Shown one piece after another: positions 56,147-64,000 of a DNA stretch of 64,000 nt (within the stretch, counting starts at the first letter, position 1; each line of letters opens with the position of its first letter). The position numbers and the translations under genes were made by a program. This stretch comes from an uncultured Vibrio sp. (GTDB taxonomy: Bacteria; Pseudomonadota; Gammaproteobacteria; Enterobacterales; Vibrionaceae): the NCBI RefSeq assembly GCF_963675395.1, contig NZ_OY776223.1:2356001-2420000 (forward strand), in the 5' to 3' direction. Under the pieces are notes generated by a model. That model had not been told where the DNA came from, made no database searches, and worked only from the letters and a program-made list of their open reading frames with translations.

Positions 56147-56184
56147 ATTGCTCAGTAATTAGACGATTAGGCACGCCGATATAG

Positions 56185-56916
56185 ATGAGTAACCAGTCCT
56201 CTGAAGGCTTACAACGCTGCTTTGTTTTGCACCGAAGACCTTACAGTGAATCGAGCTTGATACTTGATGTGTTCAGTGAGGAGTATGGCCGCATCACATT
56301 GATGGCCAAAGGCGCGCGTAGCAAACGTTCCAACCTGAAAGGGGCGCTACAGCCATTCACACCACTGTTACTGAAATGGTCAGGCAAAGGGTCGATGAAA
56401 ACCTTACGTCAGGCCGAACCTATCAGCCTTGGCTTGCCCTTAACAGGTATTAACCTTTACTCCGCTATGTACGTTAATGAATTGATTGGACGTGTATTGA
56501 TGGCAGAGGTGCCAATGCCAGCCTTGTTTCATGATTATCTGCATGTATTAACCGAGCTTGCTCAGTGTGAGAATCCTGAGCCTGCACTACGCCGTTTTGA
56601 GCTGGCCTTGCTCTCTTCTATGGGGTACGGCGTCGACTTTATGCACTGTGCCGGGACGGGTGAACCTGTCGATGCGGACATGACCTACCGTTATCGTGAG
56701 CAGAAGGGATTCATTGCTTCAGTGAGGCGTGACAACCTGACGTTTTTAGGCAATGAATTGATTGCAATCAGTGAGCGGCGCTTCGTCACTAAAGAGCAGT
56801 TAAAAGCGGCAAAACGCTTTACACGTATAGCCTTAAAGCCGTATCTTGGCGGCAAACCTTTAAAAAGTCGTGAATTGTTTATTCACACACCCAGAGCACG
56901 GAGTAATGGAAAATGA
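56185..56916 (+). CDS. recO: DNA repair protein RecO
   Basis: RecO works with RecR to load RecA on SSB-coated gaps. The 243-residue protein has an N-terminal OB fold ([26 protein letters not shown]) and a helical C-terminal domain. The ribosome site is weak. The pdxJ ATG overlaps the stop codon (AATGA). The terminator just upstream separates it from era, unlike a fully fused rnc-era-recO operon. Confidence 0.95.
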   Translation: MSNQSSEGLQRCFVLHRRPYSESSLILDVFSEEYGRITLMAKGARSKRSNLKGALQPFTPLLLKWSGKGSMKTLRQAEPISLGLPLTGINLYSAMYVNELIGRVLMAEVPMPALFHDYLHVLTELAQCENPEPALRRFELALLSSMGYGVDFMHCAGTGEPVDADMTYRYREQKGFIASVRRDNLTFLGNELIAISERRFVTKEQLKAAKRFTRIALKPYLGGKPLKSRELFIHTPRARSNGK

Positions 56917-57644
56917 GCTCAATCTATTTAGGCGTTAATATCGATCATATTGCTACTATTCGTAATGCACGTGGTACTAAATATCCGGATCCGGTGCATG
57001 CTGCTGAAATTGCCGAGCGAGCAGGTGCCGATGGTATCACCATTCACTTGCGTGAAGATCGCCGACATATTTTGGACCGTGATGTACGTATCCTGCGTGA
57101 AACTCTGCAGACGCGCATGAACCTAGAGATGGCCGTAACCGATGAAATGGTTGAGATTGCTCTGAAAACCAAACCTGAATTCGTTTGTTTAGTACCGGAA
57201 AAGCGCGAAGAGCTGACGACAGAGGGTGGCCTCGATGTGGTTGGTCAACTGGCTAAAGTGAAGGCGGCGACTGAGAAACTAACCGAAGCTGGTATTAAAG
57301 TTTCACTGTTTATTGATGCAGACCGTCAACAGATTGATGCAGCAAAGCAATGCGGTGCGCCATACATTGAACTGCACACTGGTCATTACGCCGATGCGAC
57401 AACTGAGGAAGAGCAGCAAGCTGAGCTGAAAAAAATTGCAGCAGGTGCGAGCTATGCTGACGACCTGGGTATCATCGTCAATGCGGGTCATGGTTTGACT
57501 TACCACAACGTTGCACCTATCGCGGCACTGCCAGAAATCTATGAACTGAACATTGGTCACTCTATCATCGGACGTGCGGTTTTCGATGGCTTGGATAAAG
57601 CTGTGGCTGATATGAAAGCTTTGATGATCGAAGCTCGTAAGTAA
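56913..57644 (+). CDS. pdxJ: Pyridoxine 5'-phosphate synthase
   Basis: PdxJ condenses 1-deoxyxylulose 5-phosphate with aminoacetone phosphate to form pyridoxine phosphate. The 243-residue TIM barrel has [20 protein letters not shown] near 9-28 and [14 protein letters not shown] near 40-53. It is translationally coupled to recO, with acpS 13 bp downstream, as in E. coli. Confidence 0.97.
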   Translation: MSSIYLGVNIDHIATIRNARGTKYPDPVHAAEIAERAGADGITIHLREDRRHILDRDVRILRETLQTRMNLEMAVTDEMVEIALKTKPEFVCLVPEKREELTTEGGLDVVGQLAKVKAATEKLTEAGIKVSLFIDADRQQIDAAKQCGAPYIELHTGHYADATTEEEQQAELKKIAAGASYADDLGIIVNAGHGLTYHNVAPIAALPEIYELNIGHSIIGRAVFDGLDKAVADMKALMIEARK

Positions 57645-57657
57645 TCAGGCGTTACCA

Positions 57658-58038
57658 ATGGCTATTTTGGGTTTAGGCACGGACATCGCGGAAATTGAGC
57701 GCATTGAAAAAGCGCTGGCTCGCACAGGAGAGTCATTTGCTCAGCGCATTCTTTGTGAAGAAGAGATTCTGAAGTTTTCACAGCTAAAGCAAAAAGGGCG
57801 TTATCTTGCCAAACGTTTTGCTGCGAAAGAAGCGGCATCGAAAGCGCTGGGGACTGGCATTGCAAAAGGCGTGACCTTTCACGACTTTTGTGTGACTAAC
57901 GATGAACTTGGCAAGCCGGTACTTTCCCTGTCTGGTACGGCACAGAAAATAGCGCAAAGCATGGGGGTGAGTCATGTTCATCTTTCACTCTCCGATGAGA
58001 GACACTATGCTGTTGCGACCGTGATTTTAGAGTCCTGA
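57658..58038 (+). CDS. acpS: Holo-[acyl-carrier-protein] synthase
   Basis: AcpS moves 4'-phosphopantetheine from CoA to acyl carrier protein. The 126-residue protein has the [13 protein letters not shown] metal-binding start and the [17 protein letters not shown] motif near 49-65. It is the last gene of recO-pdxJ-acpS. Confidence 0.96.
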   Translation: MAILGLGTDIAEIERIEKALARTGESFAQRILCEEEILKFSQLKQKGRYLAKRFAAKEAASKALGTGIAKGVTFHDFCVTNDELGKPVLSLSGTAQKIAQSMGVSHVHLSLSDERHYAVATVILES

Positions 58039-58061
58039 TCTAAAGCCAGAGAAAACACCTA

Positions 58062-58095
58062 AATGCCGCTCATTTAGCATGGAGCGGCATCTTTA
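58062..58095 (+). terminator. Probable terminator after acpS
   Basis: A nine-bp stem ATGCCGCTC / GAGCGGCAT with a 10-base loop, then CTTTA. The T run is weak. It resembles the hairpin beside the other repeat copy at 6506-6534. Confidence 0.55.
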
Positions 58096-58117
58096 GAACA
58101 GGCATTAGCACTACCCA

Positions 58118-58273
58118 GTCATCCTGAACAGCGACGAAGGAGCGTGATTCAGGATCTACTATCCAAGCACTTTGTTGCTGCAACAATATCTAGAACTTCT
58201 CAGCGCACTGATATTAGATTCCTAGTCTCGCTAGGGCTCGCTGGAATGACCCGATGAGAGTCCTTGAGCGAAA
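58118..58273 (-). repeat. Dispersed double-hairpin repeat, copy 2
   Basis: The reverse complement of this stretch matches 6340-6495. The blocks ATTCC...GGAAT and ATCCTGAA...TTCAGGAT are identical, with a more divergent middle. It lies between the convergent acpS and barA stop codons, the same kind of position as copy 1. Confidence 0.85.
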
Positions 58274-58320
58274 CGCATTAGATCATCTGCTCTGGCTTTG
58301 TCGTTTTAGTCAGCGGACAT

Positions 58321-61122
58321 TTACTGCTCTAGATAGAGCTTAGCCGTGGTCGTGACCTTAATCATTTCATCTTGTAGCTCAAACATTTCGGGCTCAATGT
58401 CGTCAAGTTCCGCGCCTGAGCGAAGAGCCTGCTCCAGCGTCGCACACAACGACTTTAACCTTGGTACGCCGCAATACGAGCTGCTGCCATGGAGTTTGTG
58501 AATGACATGAATGAGCTCCTCACGGGAAAAGTTTTCTTCTTCCAGTGCTTGAGCAACCACATCATCCACTTCCGGGATAAAGTCTATCAACATACGCAGC
58601 ATATCTTTGGCCAAATCTTCTTTGTTCGCGCTTTGCTTCAATGCGGCTTGCCAATCGATGATGACATCCTGATGAGCATTTTCTGTTGCGCTTACCGCTT
58701 CACTTTCTTGTTCATCAATGTAAGACGGCGTGACTTTACCAATGCTCTCTGCGCAGGCATTTGGGTTCCAGTGAACCAAAACCTGTTGCAACACGTGCTC
58801 TTCAATTGGTTTAGTGAGGTAATCATCCATACCAGCGGCGAGTAGACGATCACGCTCCCCCGCCATAGCATGAGCGGTTACCGCAATGACAGGCGTATCT
58901 TTGTTGAGCTCAATCTGCTTGATATGCTTGCAGGCCGTCACCCCATCCATATGTGGCATTTGGATGTCCATGAATACCATGTCGTACTTTTTCTCGGTAG
59001 CCAGGTTCACGGCTTGTTGACCGTTACTACATGCCGTCACCGTTTCAACCCGTTCTTTCAGTAAGGCTGAAATAAGCTTTAAGTTGGCCGGATTGTCGTC
59101 CACCGCCAAAACATGCAGCGGTAAACGTTCTTCCTCTAGGGTCTTAATTGGTGCGCTCAGAAGAGGTTGAGGCGATTCAACATGTTCGCTGATCAGGCTT
59201 TGTAGCAACCGGCGTCGTGACAGAGGTTTGGTCAAGCACTGGATGTGATGTTCCGTCATGATTTGATCGGCGAGGGCAAGCTCTGTACTTGGTGTCCCCA
59301 TGATCACACTTGGCGCCATCTGCTTCGCTTGTTCTATCCAGGCTTGAACCGATTGCTCATCATAAGTCTGGTTCGCGGCCAGATTAAGTAAGACGTAATC
59401 GTAGTGCTCATTCGCTTCAGGTAAAGTTGAGCGATAAGTTACTAGGATACCCTCTTGGCTCAGGATCTGTTGTGTTACCGATGCAGCCTGCATATTTGGC
59501 TCTACCAATAACAACTGTTTGCCTATAAGCAGTTCAATTTCGAGCAGATCGCTCATCGGCATATCAGTCGAGTTGAGGCGTAGGGTAAACCAGAAAGTAG
59601 AACCCTGGTGTAAGCGACTGGTCAGGCTGATTTCTCCCCCCATCTGGCTAACCAGTTTCTGGGTAATCACCAGACCAAGCCCTGTACCACCGTAACGGCG
59701 TGAGATACTGGCATCGGCTTGACTAAAGGCCTGGAAGAGCTGTGCTTGCTGACGTTCTGAAATACCAATACCGGTATCGCGAACCATAAATTGTAACTCA
59801 ACGGAGTCACCGGACTGAGAGCGCATCTCTACACTGATGTCGATGTTGCCACGTTCAGTAAATTTAATCGAGTTCCCGACAAGGTTGGTCAGGACTTGTT
59901 GGATACGAAGAGGGTCGCCAATCAAACCTGATGGGATTTTAGGATCCACTTTGAGCGTGATTTCCAGTCCTTTTTCATGAGCACTGGTGGCTTGAAGATT
60001 AACAACTTCTTCTAAGCTTTCACGGAAATCAAACGGAATGTTTTCCAGAGCCAGCTTACCCGCTTCCAGTTTAGAAAAGTCGAGGATGTCGTTAATAATA
60101 TTGAGTAAGTTATTTGCCGATTTTTCGATCGTCTGTAGGTAATCCGTTTGACTATTAGAAAGTTGAGTTTTCAGCATCTGGCGCGTAAAGCCAATCACGC
60201 CATTCAGTGGGGTACGCAGTTCGTGCGACATATTGGCCAAGAACTCTGACTTCACACGTGCGGCTTCCTGCGCCCGTTTTTTCGCGATGTCCAATTCAAC
60301 GTTCTGAATTTCCAGCTGTTCTAAGGTTTCACGCAGATCAGAGGTGGCCTGATCGATACTGTGTTGCATCTCGACGTGGTATTCCGAAAGTGATACGGCC
60401 ATGGCGTTGATACCATTTTTCAGCTGATCAAGCTCACCGTGCATTTTCCCTTCGATACGAACATCAAGGTGGCCGCGTCGAATACGGTCTACAACATTTT
60501 TCATGTGTGTGATCGGCTGAGTCACATCGTGCATTAAACGGGAGGCGAAGACACTGGCAAGGCCAAGTCCTAAAATCAGCACCAAAAAGGCAGAGAAGAC
60601 CTCTTGATACTGCTGAAGACGCAGAGAGGAGAGATCAAGCTCTACGGCAATATAGCCGATCGCTTTGGTTGCTTGGCTTTTATTAGACAGATCCGTCAGG
60701 TAGTGCCCTTCAGACAAAATAGGCACACGTAAAATCAGGTAATTATCGTAGATTTCCGAATTGCCTAATTGAGGAATAGGCTTATCTTTCGGAAACATCA
60801 AGGCTTCAAAGTTAGGATGAAAGTTTGAGGTGACAAACAGTTCATGGTGAGCATCAAAGACAGCAATGCTTCGAACCAGTTTAGAGTTTTTGCGGTGCGC
60901 ATAGCTAATAAGGCGACGGACAGCTTCTCGGCTTTCTGCAAGTAGGTGAGATTCACTGGCAATCGCGAGCGGTTCGATAATGCTATTGCCTGTGGTGATA
61001 ACTTGCTTCTCAAGGTCCTGGTAGCGGTTAAATGAGAAAAAGCCGCTCAGTAATAAGCCAATAATGAGAGTGGGAGCGAGAGTCAGTGTTATTACACGTG
61101 CTCGTAAGCCATATCTGGTCAT
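58321..61122 (-). CDS. barA: Hybrid sensor histidine kinase BarA (VarS)
   Basis: The sensor of the BarA-UvrY (VarS-VarA) system, which drives CsrB-type RNA synthesis and so controls carbon use and virulence. The 933-residue protein has two transmembrane helices (about 12-30 and 175-195) flanking a periplasmic domain, a HAMP region, and HisKA with His300 (NMSHELRTPLNG). It continues with HATPase motifs (N417, DTGIGIS near 449-455, GGTGLGL near 478-484), a degenerate receiver-like region, a receiver with Asp719 and an HPt with His878. It is divergent from rlmD. Confidence 0.96.
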   Translation of the reverse strand: MTRYGLRARVITLTLAPTLIIGLLLSGFFSFNRYQDLEKQVITTGNSIIEPLAIASESHLLAESREAVRRLISYAHRKNSKLVRSIAVFDAHHELFVTSNFHPNFEALMFPKDKPIPQLGNSEIYDNYLILRVPILSEGHYLTDLSNKSQATKAIGYIAVELDLSSLRLQQYQEVFSAFLVLILGLGLASVFASRLMHDVTQPITHMKNVVDRIRRGHLDVRIEGKMHGELDQLKNGINAMAVSLSEYHVEMQHSIDQATSDLRETLEQLEIQNVELDIAKKRAQEAARVKSEFLANMSHELRTPLNGVIGFTRQMLKTQLSNSQTDYLQTIEKSANNLLNIINDILDFSKLEAGKLALENIPFDFRESLEEVVNLQATSAHEKGLEITLKVDPKIPSGLIGDPLRIQQVLTNLVGNSIKFTERGNIDISVEMRSQSGDSVELQFMVRDTGIGISERQQAQLFQAFSQADASISRRYGGTGLGLVITQKLVSQMGGEISLTSRLHQGSTFWFTLRLNSTDMPMSDLLEIELLIGKQLLLVEPNMQAASVTQQILSQEGILVTYRSTLPEANEHYDYVLLNLAANQTYDEQSVQAWIEQAKQMAPSVIMGTPSTELALADQIMTEHHIQCLTKPLSRRRLLQSLISEHVESPQPLLSAPIKTLEEERLPLHVLAVDDNPANLKLISALLKERVETVTACSNGQQAVNLATEKKYDMVFMDIQMPHMDGVTACKHIKQIELNKDTPVIAVTAHAMAGERDRLLAAGMDDYLTKPIEEHVLQQVLVHWNPNACAESIGKVTPSYIDEQESEAVSATENAHQDVIIDWQAALKQSANKEDLAKDMLRMLIDFIPEVDDVVAQALEEENFSREELIHVIHKLHGSSSYCGVPRLKSLCATLEQALRSGAELDDIEPEMFELQDEMIKVTTTAKLYLEQ

Positions 61123-61314
61123 GTTATCTAATTACATCGGAGTCTGGATATGGGAAAATAACGCATTATTTCTCAAGCGCATGATAAAGCCTTGAGTAAA
61201 GAAGTGACGTCACCGAATAAACGGTAAGCATAATCAAGTCACTCGAATCACACAACGGCTGCAATCAAGAATAGTGAAGCCGTAGGGCAATTAGACACAA
61301 ATCAGGCACAGAGC
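61123..61314. promoter_or_regulatory. barA-rlmD divergent promoter region
   Basis: About 190 bp that must contain both promoters. I see no distinctive operator. Confidence 0.4.
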
Positions 61315-62634
61315 ATGGCACGCATCTTTCAACCGAAAAAGAAAACCCAACTCAACACTCGTCACCAGCAGGTGCACGTTGAACGTTTGGACCATCATGG
61401 CGCGGGTATCGCTTACCTTAAGAAAAAGCCGCTATTTATTGATGGCGCGCTGCCCGATGAGGAAGTGGTGACACAGCTGGTGGAAGAGAAAAGTAAGTTT
61501 GCTCGCGGTAAACTGATCAAAATTTTGCAGCCAAGTGACGCACGTGTTGAACCATTCTGTCCGCATTACCATGAGTGTGGTGGCTGCGATTTACAGCATT
61601 TGAATTATGACCAACAATTGACACACAAACAGCAGACTCTGCGTCAGTTGATGAGAAAATTTTCCGGCAGTGATATCGAGCTTGATGATCCGGTATTGGG
61701 GGAGCAGCGACAATACCGACGTCGTGCTCGCGTGAGCCTGTTTGCGGATAAAAAGACACGCCAACTGCATTTTGGTTTCCGCAAAAAGCAAAGCAAACAG
61801 ATTGCTCAAGTGACCGATTGTCCGGTTTTAGCCCCGCAACTGAACGTTTTGCTACCGGAAATTTACGCGGTGCTAAAGCAATTTAAAAAGCCTGAGCAAC
61901 TGGGCCATGTTGAGCTGGTGTTAGGCGATAACGGGCCGTGTATTACGCTGCGCCACATGAGTAAACTGACTGAACCGGAAATGGATGCTTTGGTTACGCT
62001 TGCTAAGCGCCATAATGCGGCCTTATACCTGATGCCACAGACTGATCAACTCGATTTAATTGCAGGCGAGGCGCCGTTCTATTCAGAAGCAGGCGTGAAG
62101 GTGCCATTTACGCCGAATAACTTTATTCAAGTTAACCAAGCGGTAAACCAAAAAATGGTGGATCAGGCGATCCAGTGGTTAGACCCGCAAGACAGTGACC
62201 GAGTGTTAGATTTGTTCTGCGGACTGGGTAACTTTAGCCTGCCAATCGCTAAGTTAGCCAAACATGTTGTGGGTGTCGAAGGGGTTGCTGACATGGTGGA
62301 AAAAGCCACCAATAATGCATCCTTGAACCAAATCAACAACGCACAATTTTATCACGCTAACCTAGAGCAGGATTTTGAAGGACAGGTTTGGGCGGCAGAG
62401 AAGTTTGATAAAGTACTTCTCGATCCAGCACGTGCCGGGGCGAGTGGGATCATCGATCAAGTTTCCGCTCTTGGGGCTCAGCGCGTGGTTTATGTTTCTT
62501 GTAATCCTGCTACCCTTGCAAGGGACAGTCAGAGCTTAATCGAACAAGGCTACAAATTAACCAAATTGGGTATGCTGGATATGTTCCCGCATACCAGTCA
62601 TTTAGAATCAATGGCCTTGTTTGAAAAGTCCTAG
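61315..62634 (+). CDS. rlmD: 23S rRNA (uracil1939-C5)-methyltransferase
   Basis: RlmD (RumA) methylates U1939 of 23S rRNA. The 439-residue protein has an N-terminal TRAM domain, the [4Fe-4S] cysteines [10 protein letters not shown] (about 82-91, with a further Cys in VTDCPV), SAM motif [13 protein letters not shown] near 297-309 and the catalytic cysteine in [13 protein letters not shown] near 391-403. It lies between barA and relA, as in E. coli. Confidence 0.97.
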   Translation: MARIFQPKKKTQLNTRHQQVHVERLDHHGAGIAYLKKKPLFIDGALPDEEVVTQLVEEKSKFARGKLIKILQPSDARVEPFCPHYHECGGCDLQHLNYDQQLTHKQQTLRQLMRKFSGSDIELDDPVLGEQRQYRRRARVSLFADKKTRQLHFGFRKKQSKQIAQVTDCPVLAPQLNVLLPEIYAVLKQFKKPEQLGHVELVLGDNGPCITLRHMSKLTEPEMDALVTLAKRHNAALYLMPQTDQLDLIAGEAPFYSEAGVKVPFTPNNFIQVNQAVNQKMVDQAIQWLDPQDSDRVLDLFCGLGNFSLPIAKLAKHVVGVEGVADMVEKATNNASLNQINNAQFYHANLEQDFEGQVWAAEKFDKVLLDPARAGASGIIDQVSALGAQRVVYVSCNPATLARDSQSLIEQGYKLTKLGMLDMFPHTSHLESMALFEKS

Positions 62635-62756
62635 CACATAGGACCCTGGCCCTTTTACTTGTGGTGGGGCCCAAAAGTCAGCGCTCAATGCTGACTGAAG
62701 AACTAATCTGGACAGTGTTAGTCAAACCACACGAATATAATAATTAGGACGATGAG

Positions 62757-64000
62757 ATGGTTGCGGTAAGAAGCGCGCATTTAAATCAAAATGAACAGTT
62801 TGAACTCGAGCAATGGGTGGCTAGCCTGGGGCAAGAGAAAAACACAGCATCACGCTTAATTGAGGTTTACAGAGACTGCCAAAACATTTTGGTGGATCAC
62901 GAGCAAGCGGAATTATTGCTGTGGCGTGGACGAGAAATGATCGAGATTCTGATCACCTTGTCTATGGATAAAGCGACCTTAGTGGCAGCACAACTGTTCC
63001 CATTGGTTTCAAGTGGTGCTTTCAACAGAGAACTGCTGGAAGAAAAATACAGTAAAGAAATCATAAAGCTGATTGATGGCGTTGAGGAAATGGCCGCTAT
63101 CGGTCAGCTTAATGTCTCGATGGATGGCGGAGAGGCGTCATCTCAGGTAGACAATGTGCGTCGCATGTTACTTGCCATGGTGGATGATTTCCGCTGCGTG
63201 GTTATCAAGCTCGCAGAACGTATCTGCAACCTGATTGAAGTTAAGAAAGCGCCGGATGAAGTGCGTCGTGCTGCGGCAAAAGAGTGTGCAAACATTTATG
63301 CGCCTTTGGCTAACCGATTAGGTATTGGTCAGCTCAAGTGGGAAATCGAAGACTACGCATTCCGCTACCAACAGCCAGAAACCTACAAACAAATTGCGAA
63401 GCAGTTATCTGAGCGTCGTATTGTTCGCGAGCAGTACATCAAAGACTTTGTTGAAGACCTCACCGAAGAGATGAAAGCCTCTGGTATTAATGCTGAAGTG
63501 AGTGGTCGACCAAAGCACATTTACAGTATCTGGCGAAAAATGCAGAAGAAGAGCCTGGCGTTTGATGAGTTATTTGACGTCAGAGCGGTACGTATCATCG
63601 CCGATAAGCTGCAAGACTGTTATGCCGCGTTAGGTGTGGTACACACCAAATATAAGCACTTGCCAAGTGAGTTTGATGACTACGTCGCGAACCCAAAACC
63701 AAACGGGTATCAGTCCATCCATACCGTCATCCTGGGTCCAGAAGGGAAAACCATCGAGATCCAGATCCGAACCAAGCAAATGCATGAAGAATCGGAACTC
63801 GGTGTTGCTGCTCACTGGAAATATAAAGAAGGGGCAACAGTACGTAGCGGGTACGATGAGAAAATCACCTGGCTGCGTAAACTTCTGGATTGGCAAGAAG
63901 AAATGTCCGATTCGGGTGAAATGTTGGATGAGCTACGCAGCCAAGTCTTCGATGACCGCGTTTATGCCTTTACGCCTCGTGGTGATGTCGTCGACTTACC
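62757..64000 (+). CDS. relA: (p)ppGpp synthetase I, N-terminal part
   Basis: RelA makes (p)ppGpp on stalled ribosomes during amino-acid starvation. The first 414 codons are present and the gene runs off the window. The N-terminal hydrolase-like domain lacks the HD pair, as in monofunctional RelA. The synthetase domain has GRPKHIYSIWRKM near 242, FDELFDVRAVRII near 263 and the EFDD motif (EFDDYVANPKPNGYQSIH) that marks RelA rather than SpoT. AGGA lies 7 bases before the ATG. Confidence 0.96.
   Translation, partial: MVAVRSAHLNQNEQFELEQWVASLGQEKNTASRLIEVYRDCQNILVDHEQAELLLWRGREMIEILITLSMDKATLVAAQLFPLVSSGAFNRELLEEKYSKEIIKLIDGVEEMAAIGQLNVSMDGGEASSQVDNVRRMLLAMVDDFRCVVIKLAERICNLIEVKKAPDEVRRAAAKECANIYAPLANRLGIGQLKWEIEDYAFRYQQPETYKQIAKQLSERRIVREQYIKDFVEDLTEEMKASGINAEVSGRPKHIYSIWRKMQKKSLAFDELFDVRAVRIIADKLQDCYAALGVVHTKYKHLPSEFDDYVANPKPNGYQSIHTVILGPEGKTIEIQIRTKQMHEESELGVAAHWKYKEGATVRSGYDEKITWLRKLLDWQEEMSDSGEMLDELRSQVFDDRVYAFTPRGDVVDL

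Noticed and set aside
62640-62700. Inverted repeat AGTCAGC...GCTGACT between rlmD and relA
   Set aside because: A 7-bp stem without a T run in either direction; not convincing as a terminator, and no other role is suggested.

Overview
The window is chromosomal DNA from a Vibrio. The gene content and order (mltC-yggX-mutY, pilT-pilU, rsmE-gshB-yqgE-ruvX, metK/tkt, epd-pgk-fbaA, mscS, argO/argP, serA-rpiA, 6S RNA-fau, zapA, ubiH-ubiI, nadB/rpoE-rseABC-lepA-lepB-rnc-era-recO-pdxJ-acpS, barA/rlmD-relA) follow the conserved gammaproteobacterial backbone in its Vibrio form. The Dns-type endonuclease and the codon usage also point to Vibrio. The Harveyi clade (parahaemolyticus/alginolyticus/campbellii group) looks likely, but that is inference from protein similarity as remembered, not from a search.

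Layout. 1-600: minus-strand tRNA operon (Phe, Thr, Phe, Asn) with a relic of a tRNA 3' end. 0.7-17.5 kb: housekeeping genes for cell-wall turnover, base-excision repair, tRNA methylation, heme chaperoning, proline synthesis, PLP homeostasis (yggS, here frameshifted), the two twitching-motility ATPases PilT and PilU, glutathione synthesis and a secreted nuclease. 17.6-22.8 kb: sprT, a DUF2189 membrane protein, metK with a probable MetJ operator and a structured leader, and tkt. 22.85-27.4 kb: an apparent insertion between tkt and epd, made of a 265-bp MITE with perfect inverted ends and a three-gene Tat-exported FAD/Fe-S/cytochrome c sugar or alcohol dehydrogenase, followed by about 800 bp of non-coding sequence. 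27.4-35.2 kb: lower glycolysis (epd, pgk, fbaA), mscS, argO/argP and a SIMPL-domain secreted protein. 35.19-36.62 kb: an intact 1429-bp IS4-like element that landed inside a bidirectional terminator and is flanked by 14-bp target duplications. 36.6-43.3 kb: serA, rpiA, fau, 6S RNA, zapA, ygfB, ubiH and ubiI. 43.3-44.2 kb: a small unknown gene and a candidate CRP-controlled small RNA. 44.2-58 kb: ygfZ/ybaK, sdhE-ygfX, nadB, and the envelope-stress sigma-E operon leading into lepA, lepB, rnc, era, recO, pdxJ and acpS. 58.3-64 kb: the BarA/VarS hybrid sensor kinase, rlmD and the first 414 codons of relA, which runs off the end.

Two families of dispersed intergenic repeats appear twice each: a roughly 156-bp double-hairpin element after glsA and after acpS (opposite orientations), and a roughly 105-bp element after epd and after lepB (same orientation). 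The strongest leads for new biology are the candidate small RNA near 43.9-44.0 kb, the metK leader with alternative pairings to its ribosome binding site, the MITE plus dehydrogenase insertion in the tkt-epd cluster, and the repeat families placed inside operons. No CRISPR array, prophage, integron or secretion cluster was seen.
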